Shown: positions 1 through 4,754 of the stretch, piece by piece
Position numbering within the stretch: the stretch's first letter is position 1
Layout: the number at the start of each line of letters is the position of its first letter
NCBI GenBank assembly: GCA_019114885.1
Contig: DXEQ01000129.1
Coordinates: 1-5,284, forward strand
Length of the DNA: 5,284 nucleotides
DNA from: Candidatus Anaerobutyricum stercoripullorum
Lineage (GTDB): Bacteria; Bacillota; Clostridia; Lachnospirales; Lachnospiraceae
Direction of reading: 5' to 3'
Notes under the pieces: generated by a model
What the model was told of the DNA's origin: nothing
Database searches by the model: none
What the model saw: only the letters and a program-made list of their open reading frames with translations
Program-made: the position numbers and the translations under genes

Positions 1-22
1 TTCTTTTGGCGGGAGGGCATAA
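1..22 (+). CDS. C-terminal stub of an upstream gene, possibly dihydroxyacetone kinase subunit DhaK (partial)
   Basis: Reading from base 2, the left edge gives six codons (S-F-G-G-R-A) and then a TAA at 20-22. This is too short to identify by sequence. The guess of DhaK rests only on context: dhaL and dhaM follow on the same strand, and dhaK normally precedes them in Dha kinase operons. The other + frame that stays open here, reading from base 1, runs on to a stop at the dhaL start and is Arg/Pro-rich, which looks non-coding. Bases upstream of the window would settle it. Confidence 0.35.
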
Positions 23-42
23 GAAGATATCCCGGCAGGAAC

Positions 43-71
43 CTCTGTGTCCGCTCCATAAGACAGAGCGG
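43..71 (+). other. Two overlapping, mutually exclusive short inverted repeats in the dhaL leader
   Basis: CTCTGT (43-48) can pair with ACAGAG (63-68), leaving a 14-nt loop. CCGCTC (51-56) can pair with GAGCGG (66-71), leaving a 9-nt loop. The right arms share bases 66-68, so only one hairpin can form at a time. Neither is followed by a T-run, so neither is an ordinary intrinsic terminator. The structures lie in the 111-bp gap before dhaL, which is long for the inside of an operon. They may be an mRNA processing or stability element, or chance. Confidence 0.3.
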
Positions 72-114
72 GAGGCGCAGGCAGCCGGAGCCCGGACCGC
101 ATAGATTATTTCAT

Positions 115-123
115 GGAAAGAGG
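115..123 (+). promoter_or_regulatory. Ribosome binding site that sets the dhaL start
   Basis: GGAAAGAGG ends 10 nt before the ATG at 134. The in-frame ATG at 113 overlaps this site and has no Shine-Dalgarno sequence of its own. It would also add seven residues ahead of the usual DhaL N-terminus. The ATG at 134 is therefore preferred. Confidence 0.7.
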
Positions 124-133
124 TATAGTGATT

Positions 134-757
134 ATGGCTGATAGTGCAAAAGTAATTGAGATTCTTAAAAAGATCATCGCGGATGTAGATGAGCAGAAGC
201 TCTTCCTCACAGAACTGGACAATGTCATCGGTGACGGTGACCACGGTATCAATCTGGCCCGCGGTTTTGATGCGGTCAACGATGTGATCGGCACATTTGA
301 AGGCAAGGATATCGGAACGATCTTAAAGAACGTAGGTATGAAGCTGGTTTCCACTGTGGGAGGTGCTTCCGGTCCGTTATACGGCACGGCTTTCATGAAG
401 GCGGGCGCTTTCCTGAATGGTAAGACAGAGATGGATATGAACGATTTCATCGGCATGATGGATGTGGCGATCGAGGGTATCATGAAGCGCGGTAAGGCAG
501 TAAAAGGGGAGAAGACCATGCTTGACGCCATGATTCCGGCGCTCGATGCCATGAAGGCTTCCTACGAGGCGGACAGTGACGCGAAGAAAGCGCTTGACGC
601 CGCTGTGGCAGCTGCGGAAGAAGGTATCGAGTACACCAAGACGATCATCGCCACCAAGGGACGTGCCAGCTATCTGGGTGAGAGAAGTATCGGACATCAG
701 GATCCGGGCGCTACTTCCTTCACTCTGATGCTCAAGGCAGTGCAGGCCCTGGCATAA
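134..757 (+). CDS. dhaL: PTS-dependent dihydroxyacetone kinase, ADP-binding subunit DhaL
   Basis: DhaL holds a tightly bound ADP that is rephosphorylated in place by phospho-DhaM. It then transfers the gamma phosphate to dihydroxyacetone held on DhaK, giving dihydroxyacetone phosphate; the complex is cytosolic. The 207-residue product has the usual length of the family. Visible motifs are D29 and GDGDHG at 33-38, where D29, D34 and D36 match the three Mg-binding aspartates of DhaL. A glycine-rich nucleotide loop SVGGASGPLYG lies at about 73-83, GEKTMLDA at 125-132, and the C-terminal signature GRASYLGERSIGHQDPGATS at 176-195. The start at 134 is chosen for its ribosome binding site. dhaM follows after 13 bp, so the two are surely co-transcribed. 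A fused DAK2-type ATP-dependent kinase is unlikely, because the protein is short and a separate dhaM follows. Confidence 0.95.
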   Translation: MADSAKVIEILKKIIADVDEQKLFLTELDNVIGDGDHGINLARGFDAVNDVIGTFEGKDIGTILKNVGMKLVSTVGGASGPLYGTAFMKAGAFLNGKTEMDMNDFIGMMDVAIEGIMKRGKAVKGEKTMLDAMIPALDAMKASYEADSDAKKALDAAVAAAEEGIEYTKTIIATKGRASYLGERSIGHQDPGATSFTLMLKAVQALA

Positions 758-770
758 CAGGAGGTTTCAT

Positions 771-1151
771 ATGGTTGGAATTGTAATTGTATCCCACAGC
801 CAGAAGCTGGCGGAAGGTGTTGTGGACCTCGCCTCTTTGATGGCTCCGGAGACGCCGATGCGGGCGGCCGGCGGCATGGATGACGGCGGATTCGGGACGA
901 GCTTTGAGAAGATCAGCACAGCCATCGATGAGATTTATTCCGACGACGGAGTGATCATCCTCATGGATATGGGAAGTGCTGTGATGACCACAGAGATGGT
1001 CCTTGAGATGATGGAAGACCGCAATGTGAAGATGGTAGACTGTCCGGTCGTGGAAGGAGCCATCGCGGCAGCGGTAGTGGCAGCCGGCGGCGCACCGATG
1101 GCAGATGTCATTCAGGTGGCTGAGGCGGCAAAGACTACGGCGAAGTTTTAA
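771..1151 (+). CDS. dhaM: Dihydroxyacetone kinase phosphotransfer subunit DhaM (EIIA-Man-like, single domain)
   Basis: DhaM accepts phosphate from phospho-HPr of the PTS on a histidine and passes it to ADP in DhaL, linking Dha use to phosphoenolpyruvate. The 126-residue product starts with the family signature VGIVIVSHS; H9 is the expected phosphorylated histidine. GGMDDGGFGTSFEKI (34-48), the DMGSAVMTTEM loop (66-76) and PVVEGAIAAA (92-101) also fit DhaM. It consists only of the EIIA-like domain. The HPr and EI-like domains fused to this domain in E. coli DhaM are absent, as in the short Lactococcus-type protein, so it must depend on the cell's general HPr. The ATG has a near-perfect ribosome binding site, AGGAGG at 759-764, six bases upstream. 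It is the last gene before a strong terminator. Confidence 0.94.
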   Translation: MVGIVIVSHSQKLAEGVVDLASLMAPETPMRAAGGMDDGGFGTSFEKISTAIDEIYSDDGVIILMDMGSAVMTTEMVLEMMEDRNVKMVDCPVVEGAIAAAVVAAGGAPMADVIQVAEAAKTTAKF

Positions 1152-1175
1152 GAAGTTTTCCTAAAAAATATGGTC

Positions 1176-1217
1176 GGTGCAGATTAGAGTATTCTGATCT
1201 GCACCCCTTTTTTATTT
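1176..1217 (+). terminator. Intrinsic terminator of the dha operon
   Basis: GGTGCAGAT (1176-1184) pairs perfectly with ATCTGCACC (1197-1205). The stem extends inward through a T-G wobble and three more pairs to 13 pairs closed by a GTAT loop (1189-1192). It is followed by CC, then TTTTTT (1208-1213), A and TTT. Placed 24 bp after the dhaM stop, it separates the Dha kinase operon from the sporulation genes. There is no matching A-run on its left side long enough to make it clearly bidirectional. Confidence 0.93.
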
Positions 1218-1334
1218 CAGGGGGAAAGTTCTACCTGCCCGTCGTATCACATAGATATGGAAGGAGAATATGCAGCAAAAGCACAGTCCGGATCATGGTT
1301 ACCTGCTGTGGTCCGCGCGGGAAGAGGTTTTCGC
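1218..1334 (+). promoter_or_regulatory. Leader of the yqfCD cluster; weak candidate sporulation sigma promoter
   Basis: After the terminator, 117 bp precede yqfC, so a promoter is expected here. CATAGATAT at 1250-1258 partly resembles the CATA-starting -10 element used by sporulation sigma factor E, which drives yqfCD-type genes in Bacillus. The match is imperfect and I see no good -35 element 14-16 bp upstream. I see no convincing sigma-A promoter either. A -10 at this place would put the transcript start near 1265. That would exclude an upstream yqfC start at 1257 and fits the start at 1335. The assignment is tentative. Confidence 0.3.
1319..1327 (+). promoter_or_regulatory. Ribosome binding site that sets the yqfC start
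   Basis: GGGAAGAGG stands seven bases before the ATG at 1335. The in-frame ATG at 1257 has no Shine-Dalgarno sequence ahead of it and would add 26 residues unlike the family. The site therefore supports the shorter product. Confidence 0.75.
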
Positions 1335-1598
1335 ATGTTTGGAAAAAAGAAAAAAAGCAGAGACGAGAGCGAAAAGTCGTTGTTTCGGGACGCGGGGAAG
1401 GCCTTTGTCTGTACGATGAACGGCAGAGGAGAGATGCAGATTGAGAATTACGGCTCCCTGGGAGACTATGATGAGGGAAAGATCATCCTGCACTGTCATA
1501 AATGTACCATGACCATCGAGGGAGAAAAATTACAGATTGCGTACTTCACGGATATCGATATGCGGATCACGGGAAAGATTCGATCCGTGCATTTTTAG
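1335..1598 (+). CDS. yqfC: YabP/YqfC-family sporulation protein YqfC
   Basis: This 87-residue protein fits the YabP/YqfC family, whose members are small proteins of about 90 residues found in endospore formers and expressed in the mother cell in Bacillus. The biochemical role is unknown. The N-terminus is a lysine-rich stretch (GKKKKSRDESEK, 3-14). The family core follows: MNGRGEMQIENYGSLGDYDEGKI at about residues 27-49, then alternating beta-strand-like segments with IEGEKLQIAYF at 61-71 and a final MRITGKIRSVHF. There is no signal peptide or membrane segment. yqfD follows after 22 bp, the same pairing as in Bacillus, and this pairing is strong support for the call. The separate paralogue YabP is less likely because YabP is normally paired with yabQ. 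The start at 1335 is preferred over 1257 on ribosome-binding-site grounds. Confidence 0.85.
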   Translation: MFGKKKKSRDESEKSLFRDAGKAFVCTMNGRGEMQIENYGSLGDYDEGKIILHCHKCTMTIEGEKLQIAYFTDIDMRITGKIRSVHF

Positions 1599-1620
1599 AC
1601 TGGGACGGGAGGAACTATGT

Positions 1621-2829
1621 ATGATTTTTTCTATCCTGCATTTTCTGGGAGGATACTGCCAGGTGGTACTCTGCGGGAAAAATCAGGAGCGGTTTTTAAA
1701 TCTCTGTGTGGGAAGACAGATTCTACTGTGGAGGCTTGTACGTAAGGACGGCCATTACATTTTCTATGTGAGCAGGGCGGGCGCCAAAGAGCTTGAAGAT
1801 ATCTCGCAGAAAACCGGGTGTGATCATCGGATTCTGTGCAAAAGGGGTCTGCCTTTTCTTTTTGGGCGTTACCGGAAAAGGAAGCTTTTTCTGGCGGCTC
1901 TGCTCTTTTCCGGCGCAGGGCTGTATGTGCTGTCGCTTTTTCTCTGGCAGATTCGTACCGTCGGCAGCCAGGCCCATTCCAGCGAGGAGCTGATGGATTA
2001 TCTGGAAGAGAGGGGGATAAAGAGCGGAACCCTGCTGTCTTCCATCTCCTGTCATGAGCTGGAAGAACAGATTCGAAAAGATTATAAAGATATCGCCTGG
2101 GTCTCCTGTGACCTTAAGGGAACTCTTCTCACGGTGACCGTGAAGGAGACGCTGGATAAAGAAGCGCTGACTGCCAGGACGGAAGATGTTCCCTGCGATC
2201 TTGTGGCGTCAAAAAAGGGAACGATTGATTCCATCGTGGTGCGGAGCGGCAGCGCCATGGTCAAAAAAGGAGATAAGGTCCGGGCCGGCGACGTGCTTAT
2301 CTCCGGTCAGGTGGGCCTTTATGATGACAGCGGGACCCTCATGGAGACCGCGCTGGTGAAGGCGGAAGGAGATATCACCGCCACGACAAAGCTACGCTAT
2401 GAAGATTCCTTCTCCATGCTGCATTATACGAAGGAATACACCGGCCGTTCCCTCCGGAAGTACCGTCTCCTGCTGGGAGAGAAGTTATTCACTCTGCCGG
2501 GCAGGAAAGAGACCTATCGCTATTACGATGAGAAAACAAGACACTACCCCCTGCATATCGGTCCCCAGCTTTATCTGCCGGCGGCCCTCTACGTGACGGT
2601 CCGCTCCGAATGCCGGATCAAAGAGAAAATGTACACGGAAGAGCAGGCGGTGCGGGAGGCAAAAAAGAGACTGCATCTTTTTCTGGAAGAATACCGGAGC
2701 AAAGGAGTGACAATTCTTGAAAACCGGGTAAAGATCCGGTGTGCCGACGGAATGTGTACGGCAAAAGGGAAGATTCTGGTGCGGGAAGCCTTCGGAAAGG
2801 TCCGCGAGATCGGCACAGACAGCATGTGA
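1621..2829 (+). CDS. yqfD: Sporulation protein YqfD
   Basis: The 402-residue product matches the YqfD family in length (about 400) and architecture. A soluble N-terminal domain of about 85 residues (MIFSILHFLGGY start) is followed by a basic stretch (RYRKRK, 83-88). A single hydrophobic membrane segment lies at about 89-111. Beyond it is a large domain: a POTRA-like part at about 112-180, and a region rich in lipoyl/biotinyl-like turns at about 196-230 (VVRSGSAMVKKGDKVRAGDV, 206-225). Family knowledge places it in the mother-cell membrane during sporulation, under sigma E in Bacillus; its molecular function is not established. The ATG at 1621 has GGGAGG (1607-1612) eight bases upstream. The 28 residues available further upstream overlap yqfC in another frame and are not family-like. 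An out-of-frame ATG at 1617 leads nowhere useful. Confidence 0.9.
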   Translation: MIFSILHFLGGYCQVVLCGKNQERFLNLCVGRQILLWRLVRKDGHYIFYVSRAGAKELEDISQKTGCDHRILCKRGLPFLFGRYRKRKLFLAALLFSGAGLYVLSLFLWQIRTVGSQAHSSEELMDYLEERGIKSGTLLSSISCHELEEQIRKDYKDIAWVSCDLKGTLLTVTVKETLDKEALTARTEDVPCDLVASKKGTIDSIVVRSGSAMVKKGDKVRAGDVLISGQVGLYDDSGTLMETALVKAEGDITATTKLRYEDSFSMLHYTKEYTGRSLRKYRLLLGEKLFTLPGRKETYRYYDEKTRHYPLHIGPQLYLPAALYVTVRSECRIKEKMYTEEQAVREAKKRLHLFLEEYRSKGVTILENRVKIRCADGMCTAKGKILVREAFGKVREIGTDSM

Positions 2830-2925
2830 TATGGCGCCGGAGCGCGCATGATAAAAGCGGGATAAGATACCGAACGTCCCATGACAAAGAGAAACATGAC
2901 CCCGGATGCCCCATGATAAAAAAAG
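2830..2925 (+). other. yqfD-phoH intergenic region, upstream part
   Basis: No gene is visible here. Just after the yqfD stop is an imperfect dyad at 2831-2849 (ATG-CGC against GCG-CAT with one bulged G) with no T-run, so it is at best a weak terminator. The nine-base word ATGATAAAA occurs at 2848-2856 and 2913-2921 and again at 2945-2953 in the phoH promoter region. An A-run at 2918-2924 lies just upstream of the candidate phoH promoter. The longest short frame across the gap is an Arg/His-rich shadow of yqfD without family features. Confidence 0.5.
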
Positions 2926-2954
2926 CTGGAAATAATACAGAAAGATGATAAAAT
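2926..2954 (+). promoter_or_regulatory. Candidate extended -10 promoter for phoH-ybeY
   Basis: TGATAAAAT at 2946-2954 combines a TGn extension with TAAAAT, one mismatch from TATAAT. Seventeen bases upstream is CTGGAA (2926-2931), a poor -35 match, which is tolerable for an extended -10 promoter. An A-run at 2918-2924 sits where an UP-like element would be. The phoH ATG is 29 bp downstream of the -10. It makes sense for housekeeping phoH-ybeY to have a vegetative promoter separate from the sporulation genes ahead. This is inference from the sequence only. Confidence 0.5.
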
Positions 2955-2982
2955 GATACCAGAGTCTGAAAGGAGTGAATCT

Positions 2983-4026
2983 ATGAATATATCAGAAGTG
3001 GAATTTTCTTTTCCGGCGGCACATGCGGGCAATGTTTTCGGACAGTTTGACGCCAATCTGAAAAAGGTGGAGCGGGCGCTCCATGTGACCGTCATTTTCC
3101 GGGAAGATAAGATAAAGATCATCGGCAGCGAGGAAGGATGCCGGCAGGCGAAAGAGGTCATTGACGAGCTGATCGTCCTGTCCGAGAGGGGCAATGTGAT
3201 CACGGAACAGGATGTCAATTACGCTCTTTCTCTGGCCATGTCCCAGTCGGCCTCGGTGGAGTCCATGACGCAGCTGGACAGCGATATCATCTGTCATACG
3301 GTCATGGGCAAGCCGGTGAAGCCAAAGACCATGGGACAGCAGAAATATGTGAAGGCCATTGACGACAAGATGATCGTTTTCGGCGTGGGTCCCGCCGGTA
3401 CCGGCAAGACCTATCTTGCCATGGCGAAAGCAATCACAGCCTTTAAGGCCAACGAGGTGAACCGGATCATACTGACCCGTCCGGCCATTGAAGCCGGGGA
3501 GAAGCTGGGCTTTCTGCCGGGAGATCTGCAGAGCAAGGTTGATCCGTATCTGCGTCCTCTCTATGACGCTCTCTATGAGATCATGGGAGCGGAGACCTTC
3601 CAGAAAAACATGGAGAAGGGACTCATTGAGGTGGCGCCGCTTGCCTACATGCGCGGCCGCACGCTGGACAACGCCTTTGTGGTTCTGGATGAGGCGCAGA
3701 ATACCACACCGGCGCAGATGAAGATGTTCCTGACCCGTATCGGTTTTGGCTCCAAGGCGATCATCACCGGTGATATGACGCAGAAGGATCTGCCGGAGGG
3801 GGCGCGCTCCGGCCTGGACGATGCTCTGCGGGTACTGAAAGGGATCGATGAGATCGGCGTCTGTATGCTGACTGCGCAGGATGTGGTACGGCATCCGCTG
3901 GTACAGAAGATTGTCTCGGCCTACGATGCGGATGAAAAGCGCCGGGAGGCCAGAAGCCGCGCGAGACGGGCGGAAAGTGAAAAGAGCGGCAGCCGCCGGG
4001 AGAAAGGACTGCGCCGCCGGAGATAA
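2983..4026 (+). CDS. phoH: PhoH family P-loop ATPase
   Basis: PhoH-family proteins are cytosolic ATPases linked to RNA metabolism; the nucleotide-binding fold resembles the ATPase half of superfamily 1 helicases. The exact role in Firmicutes is not settled. The 347-residue product has an N-terminal KH-like region (about 1-65), a Walker A motif GPAGTGKT at 136-143 and a Walker B motif VVLDEAQN at 233-240. Other family blocks are TRPAIEAGEKLGFLPGDL (165-182), the sensor-like ITGDMTQKDLP (261-271) and DVVRHPLVQKIVSAY (300-314). The end is unusual: 15 of the last 29 residues (319-347) are Arg or Lys, closing with RRRR. The ATG at 2983 has AGGAG (2971-2975) seven bases upstream; an in-frame ATG at 2953 lies inside the putative -10 element and is rejected. 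ybeY follows, a pairing conserved in many bacteria. Confidence 0.95.
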   Translation: MNISEVEFSFPAAHAGNVFGQFDANLKKVERALHVTVIFREDKIKIIGSEEGCRQAKEVIDELIVLSERGNVITEQDVNYALSLAMSQSASVESMTQLDSDIICHTVMGKPVKPKTMGQQKYVKAIDDKMIVFGVGPAGTGKTYLAMAKAITAFKANEVNRIILTRPAIEAGEKLGFLPGDLQSKVDPYLRPLYDALYEIMGAETFQKNMEKGLIEVAPLAYMRGRTLDNAFVVLDEAQNTTPAQMKMFLTRIGFGSKAIITGDMTQKDLPEGARSGLDDALRVLKGIDEIGVCMLTAQDVVRHPLVQKIVSAYDADEKRREARSRARRAESEKSGSRREKGLRRRR

Positions 4027-4032
4027 CGGCGG
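4014..4032 (+). other. GC-rich inverted repeat spanning the phoH stop codon
   Basis: CCGCCG (4014-4019) pairs with CGGCGG (4027-4032) around a seven-base loop that contains the TAA stop. The six G-C pairs should fold well in RNA. No T-run follows, so it is not a standard terminator. It might affect termination or decay, or partly uncouple ybeY, or it may simply reflect the GC-rich repeat-like composition of this stretch. Confidence 0.4.
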
Positions 4033-4175
4033 GGATAGCATATCGCACCGTCGGAGGCAGCAGCGGGCGACATGTCATGCCGCCGGAAGGCAGGAAGCGG
4101 CGTGCTGCGCCACTGAAGGAAAAGTGATTCGTTTTGCAGCGCAAAAGACGCTGTGCAGGCGAAAAGGAGTATGTG
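4033..4175 (+). other. phoH-ybeY intergenic region
   Basis: No gene is supported in this stretch. It is GC-rich in its first 75 bases with repeated GCCGCCGG/GCAGCAG-like words, then less so. A small hairpin at 4132-4146 (TTTTGC, AGC loop, GCAAAA) lies inside a frame that could extend ybeY upstream by 14 residues. I see no convincing promoter. In Bacillus this position is occupied by yqfF (pgpH, a c-di-AMP phosphodiesterase); nothing resembling that long membrane HD protein is present. Confidence 0.5.
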
Positions 4176-4676
4176 ATGAAGATAGAGATTGAATACAGTT
4201 ACGAAGATACATTTATTCCGGACTATGAAGAGATTATCCGCCGGGTGGTCGAGACGGCGCTGGATTATGAGAACTGTCCCTACGAGGCGCAGGTGTATGT
4301 GCTTCTGACGGACAACGAGGAGATTCATCAGGTGAATCTGGAACAGAGACAGATTGACCGGCCCACGGACGTGCTGTCCTTTCCGCTGGCAGAGTACACC
4401 TGTCCGGCGGATTTCTCCGATCTGGAGGAGCGGGAGCCGGACGTTTTTCATCCGGAGACCGGGGAACTCATGCTGGGAGACATCCTCATCTCCATGGATA
4501 AAGTGAAGGAGCAGGCGGCGGAATACGGTCATTCAGAAAAGAGGGAGCTGGCCTTTCTGGTGGCCCACAGCATGCTTCATCTCATGGGCTATGACCACAT
4601 GGAAGAGGACGAGCGTCTGATCATGGAACAGAAACAGGAAGAGATCCTCGCGGAGTGCGGGTATACGCGGGAATAG
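4176..4676 (+). CDS. ybeY: Endoribonuclease YbeY (rRNA maturation factor)
   Basis: YbeY is a zinc-dependent single-strand endoribonuclease needed for 16S rRNA 3' maturation and ribosome quality control, acting in the cytosol. The 166-residue product has the metal-binding signature H-x3-H-x5-H at H131, H135 and H141 (AHSMLHLMGYDH), with Ser rather than the frequent Gly after the first His. The preceding DRPTDVLSFP (61-70) and ELMLGDILIS (97-106) blocks are also diagnostic. The acidic segment between these blocks (about 71-96) is longer than in E. coli YbeY, as is usual for Firmicutes. The ATG at 4176 has AAGGAG (4164-4169) six bases upstream. An in-frame ATG at 4134 would give 14 extra basic residues without a ribosome binding site and is rejected. 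It lies 149 bp after phoH, probably in the same transcript. Confidence 0.96.
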   Translation: MKIEIEYSYEDTFIPDYEEIIRRVVETALDYENCPYEAQVYVLLTDNEEIHQVNLEQRQIDRPTDVLSFPLAEYTCPADFSDLEEREPDVFHPETGELMLGDILISMDKVKEQAAEYGHSEKRELAFLVAHSMLHLMGYDHMEEDERLIMEQKQEEILAECGYTRE

Positions 4677-4700
4677 TTTCTTTCAGACGGGAGCACATCG

Positions 4701-4709
4701 TGGTAAAAT
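4701..4709 (+). promoter_or_regulatory. Candidate extended -10 promoter for the flavoprotein gene
   Basis: TGGTAAAAT has a TGn extension and a -10 one mismatch from TATAAT, nearly the same as the candidate before phoH. The -35 position (4681-4686, TTTCAG) is a poor match. It lies 25 bp after the ybeY stop and 45 bp before the next ATG. No terminator is visible between ybeY and this site, so read-through from ybeY is also possible. Confidence 0.45.
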
Positions 4710-4754
4710 GTCTTGAGAATGGAGACATGACAAGCGGAGGGAGAAAACAGTCCA

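Noticed and set aside
1257..1334. Upstream extension of YqfC by 26 residues
   Set aside because: No ribosome binding site lies before the ATG at 1257, the added residues do not look like the family, and GGGAAGAGG sits correctly before the ATG at 1335.
2831..2849. Terminator after yqfD
   Set aside because: The dyad is imperfect, with one bulged base, and no T-run follows, so an intrinsic terminator is not supported.
2589..3218. Minus-strand open frame of 209 codons over the yqfD end and phoH start
   Set aside because: Ser/Phe/Ile-rich composition typical of antisense shadow. It spans two real + strand genes and their gap and has no recognisable domain.
2992..4041. Long open frame of 349 codons on the minus strand opposite phoH
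   Set aside because: It mirrors phoH almost exactly, is rich in His, Leu and Arg as expected from a reversed GC-rich gene, and shows no family motif. phoH on the + strand has clear Walker motifs.
4132..4146. TTTTGC-AGC-GCAAAA hairpin as a terminator before ybeY
   Set aside because: The stem is short and AT-rich with a three-base loop and no T-run downstream, so it would be too weak for intrinsic termination.
4134..4175. Upstream extension of YbeY by 14 residues
   Set aside because: No ribosome binding site precedes that ATG, while AAGGAG is well placed before the ATG at 4176, where the normal YbeY N-terminus begins.
3881..4192. Possible small + strand gene of 103 codons bridging phoH and ybeY
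   Set aside because: Most of it is an out-of-frame reading of the phoH end. The remainder is low-complexity Arg/Ala/Gly-rich sequence with no family features and no ribosome binding site at its start.
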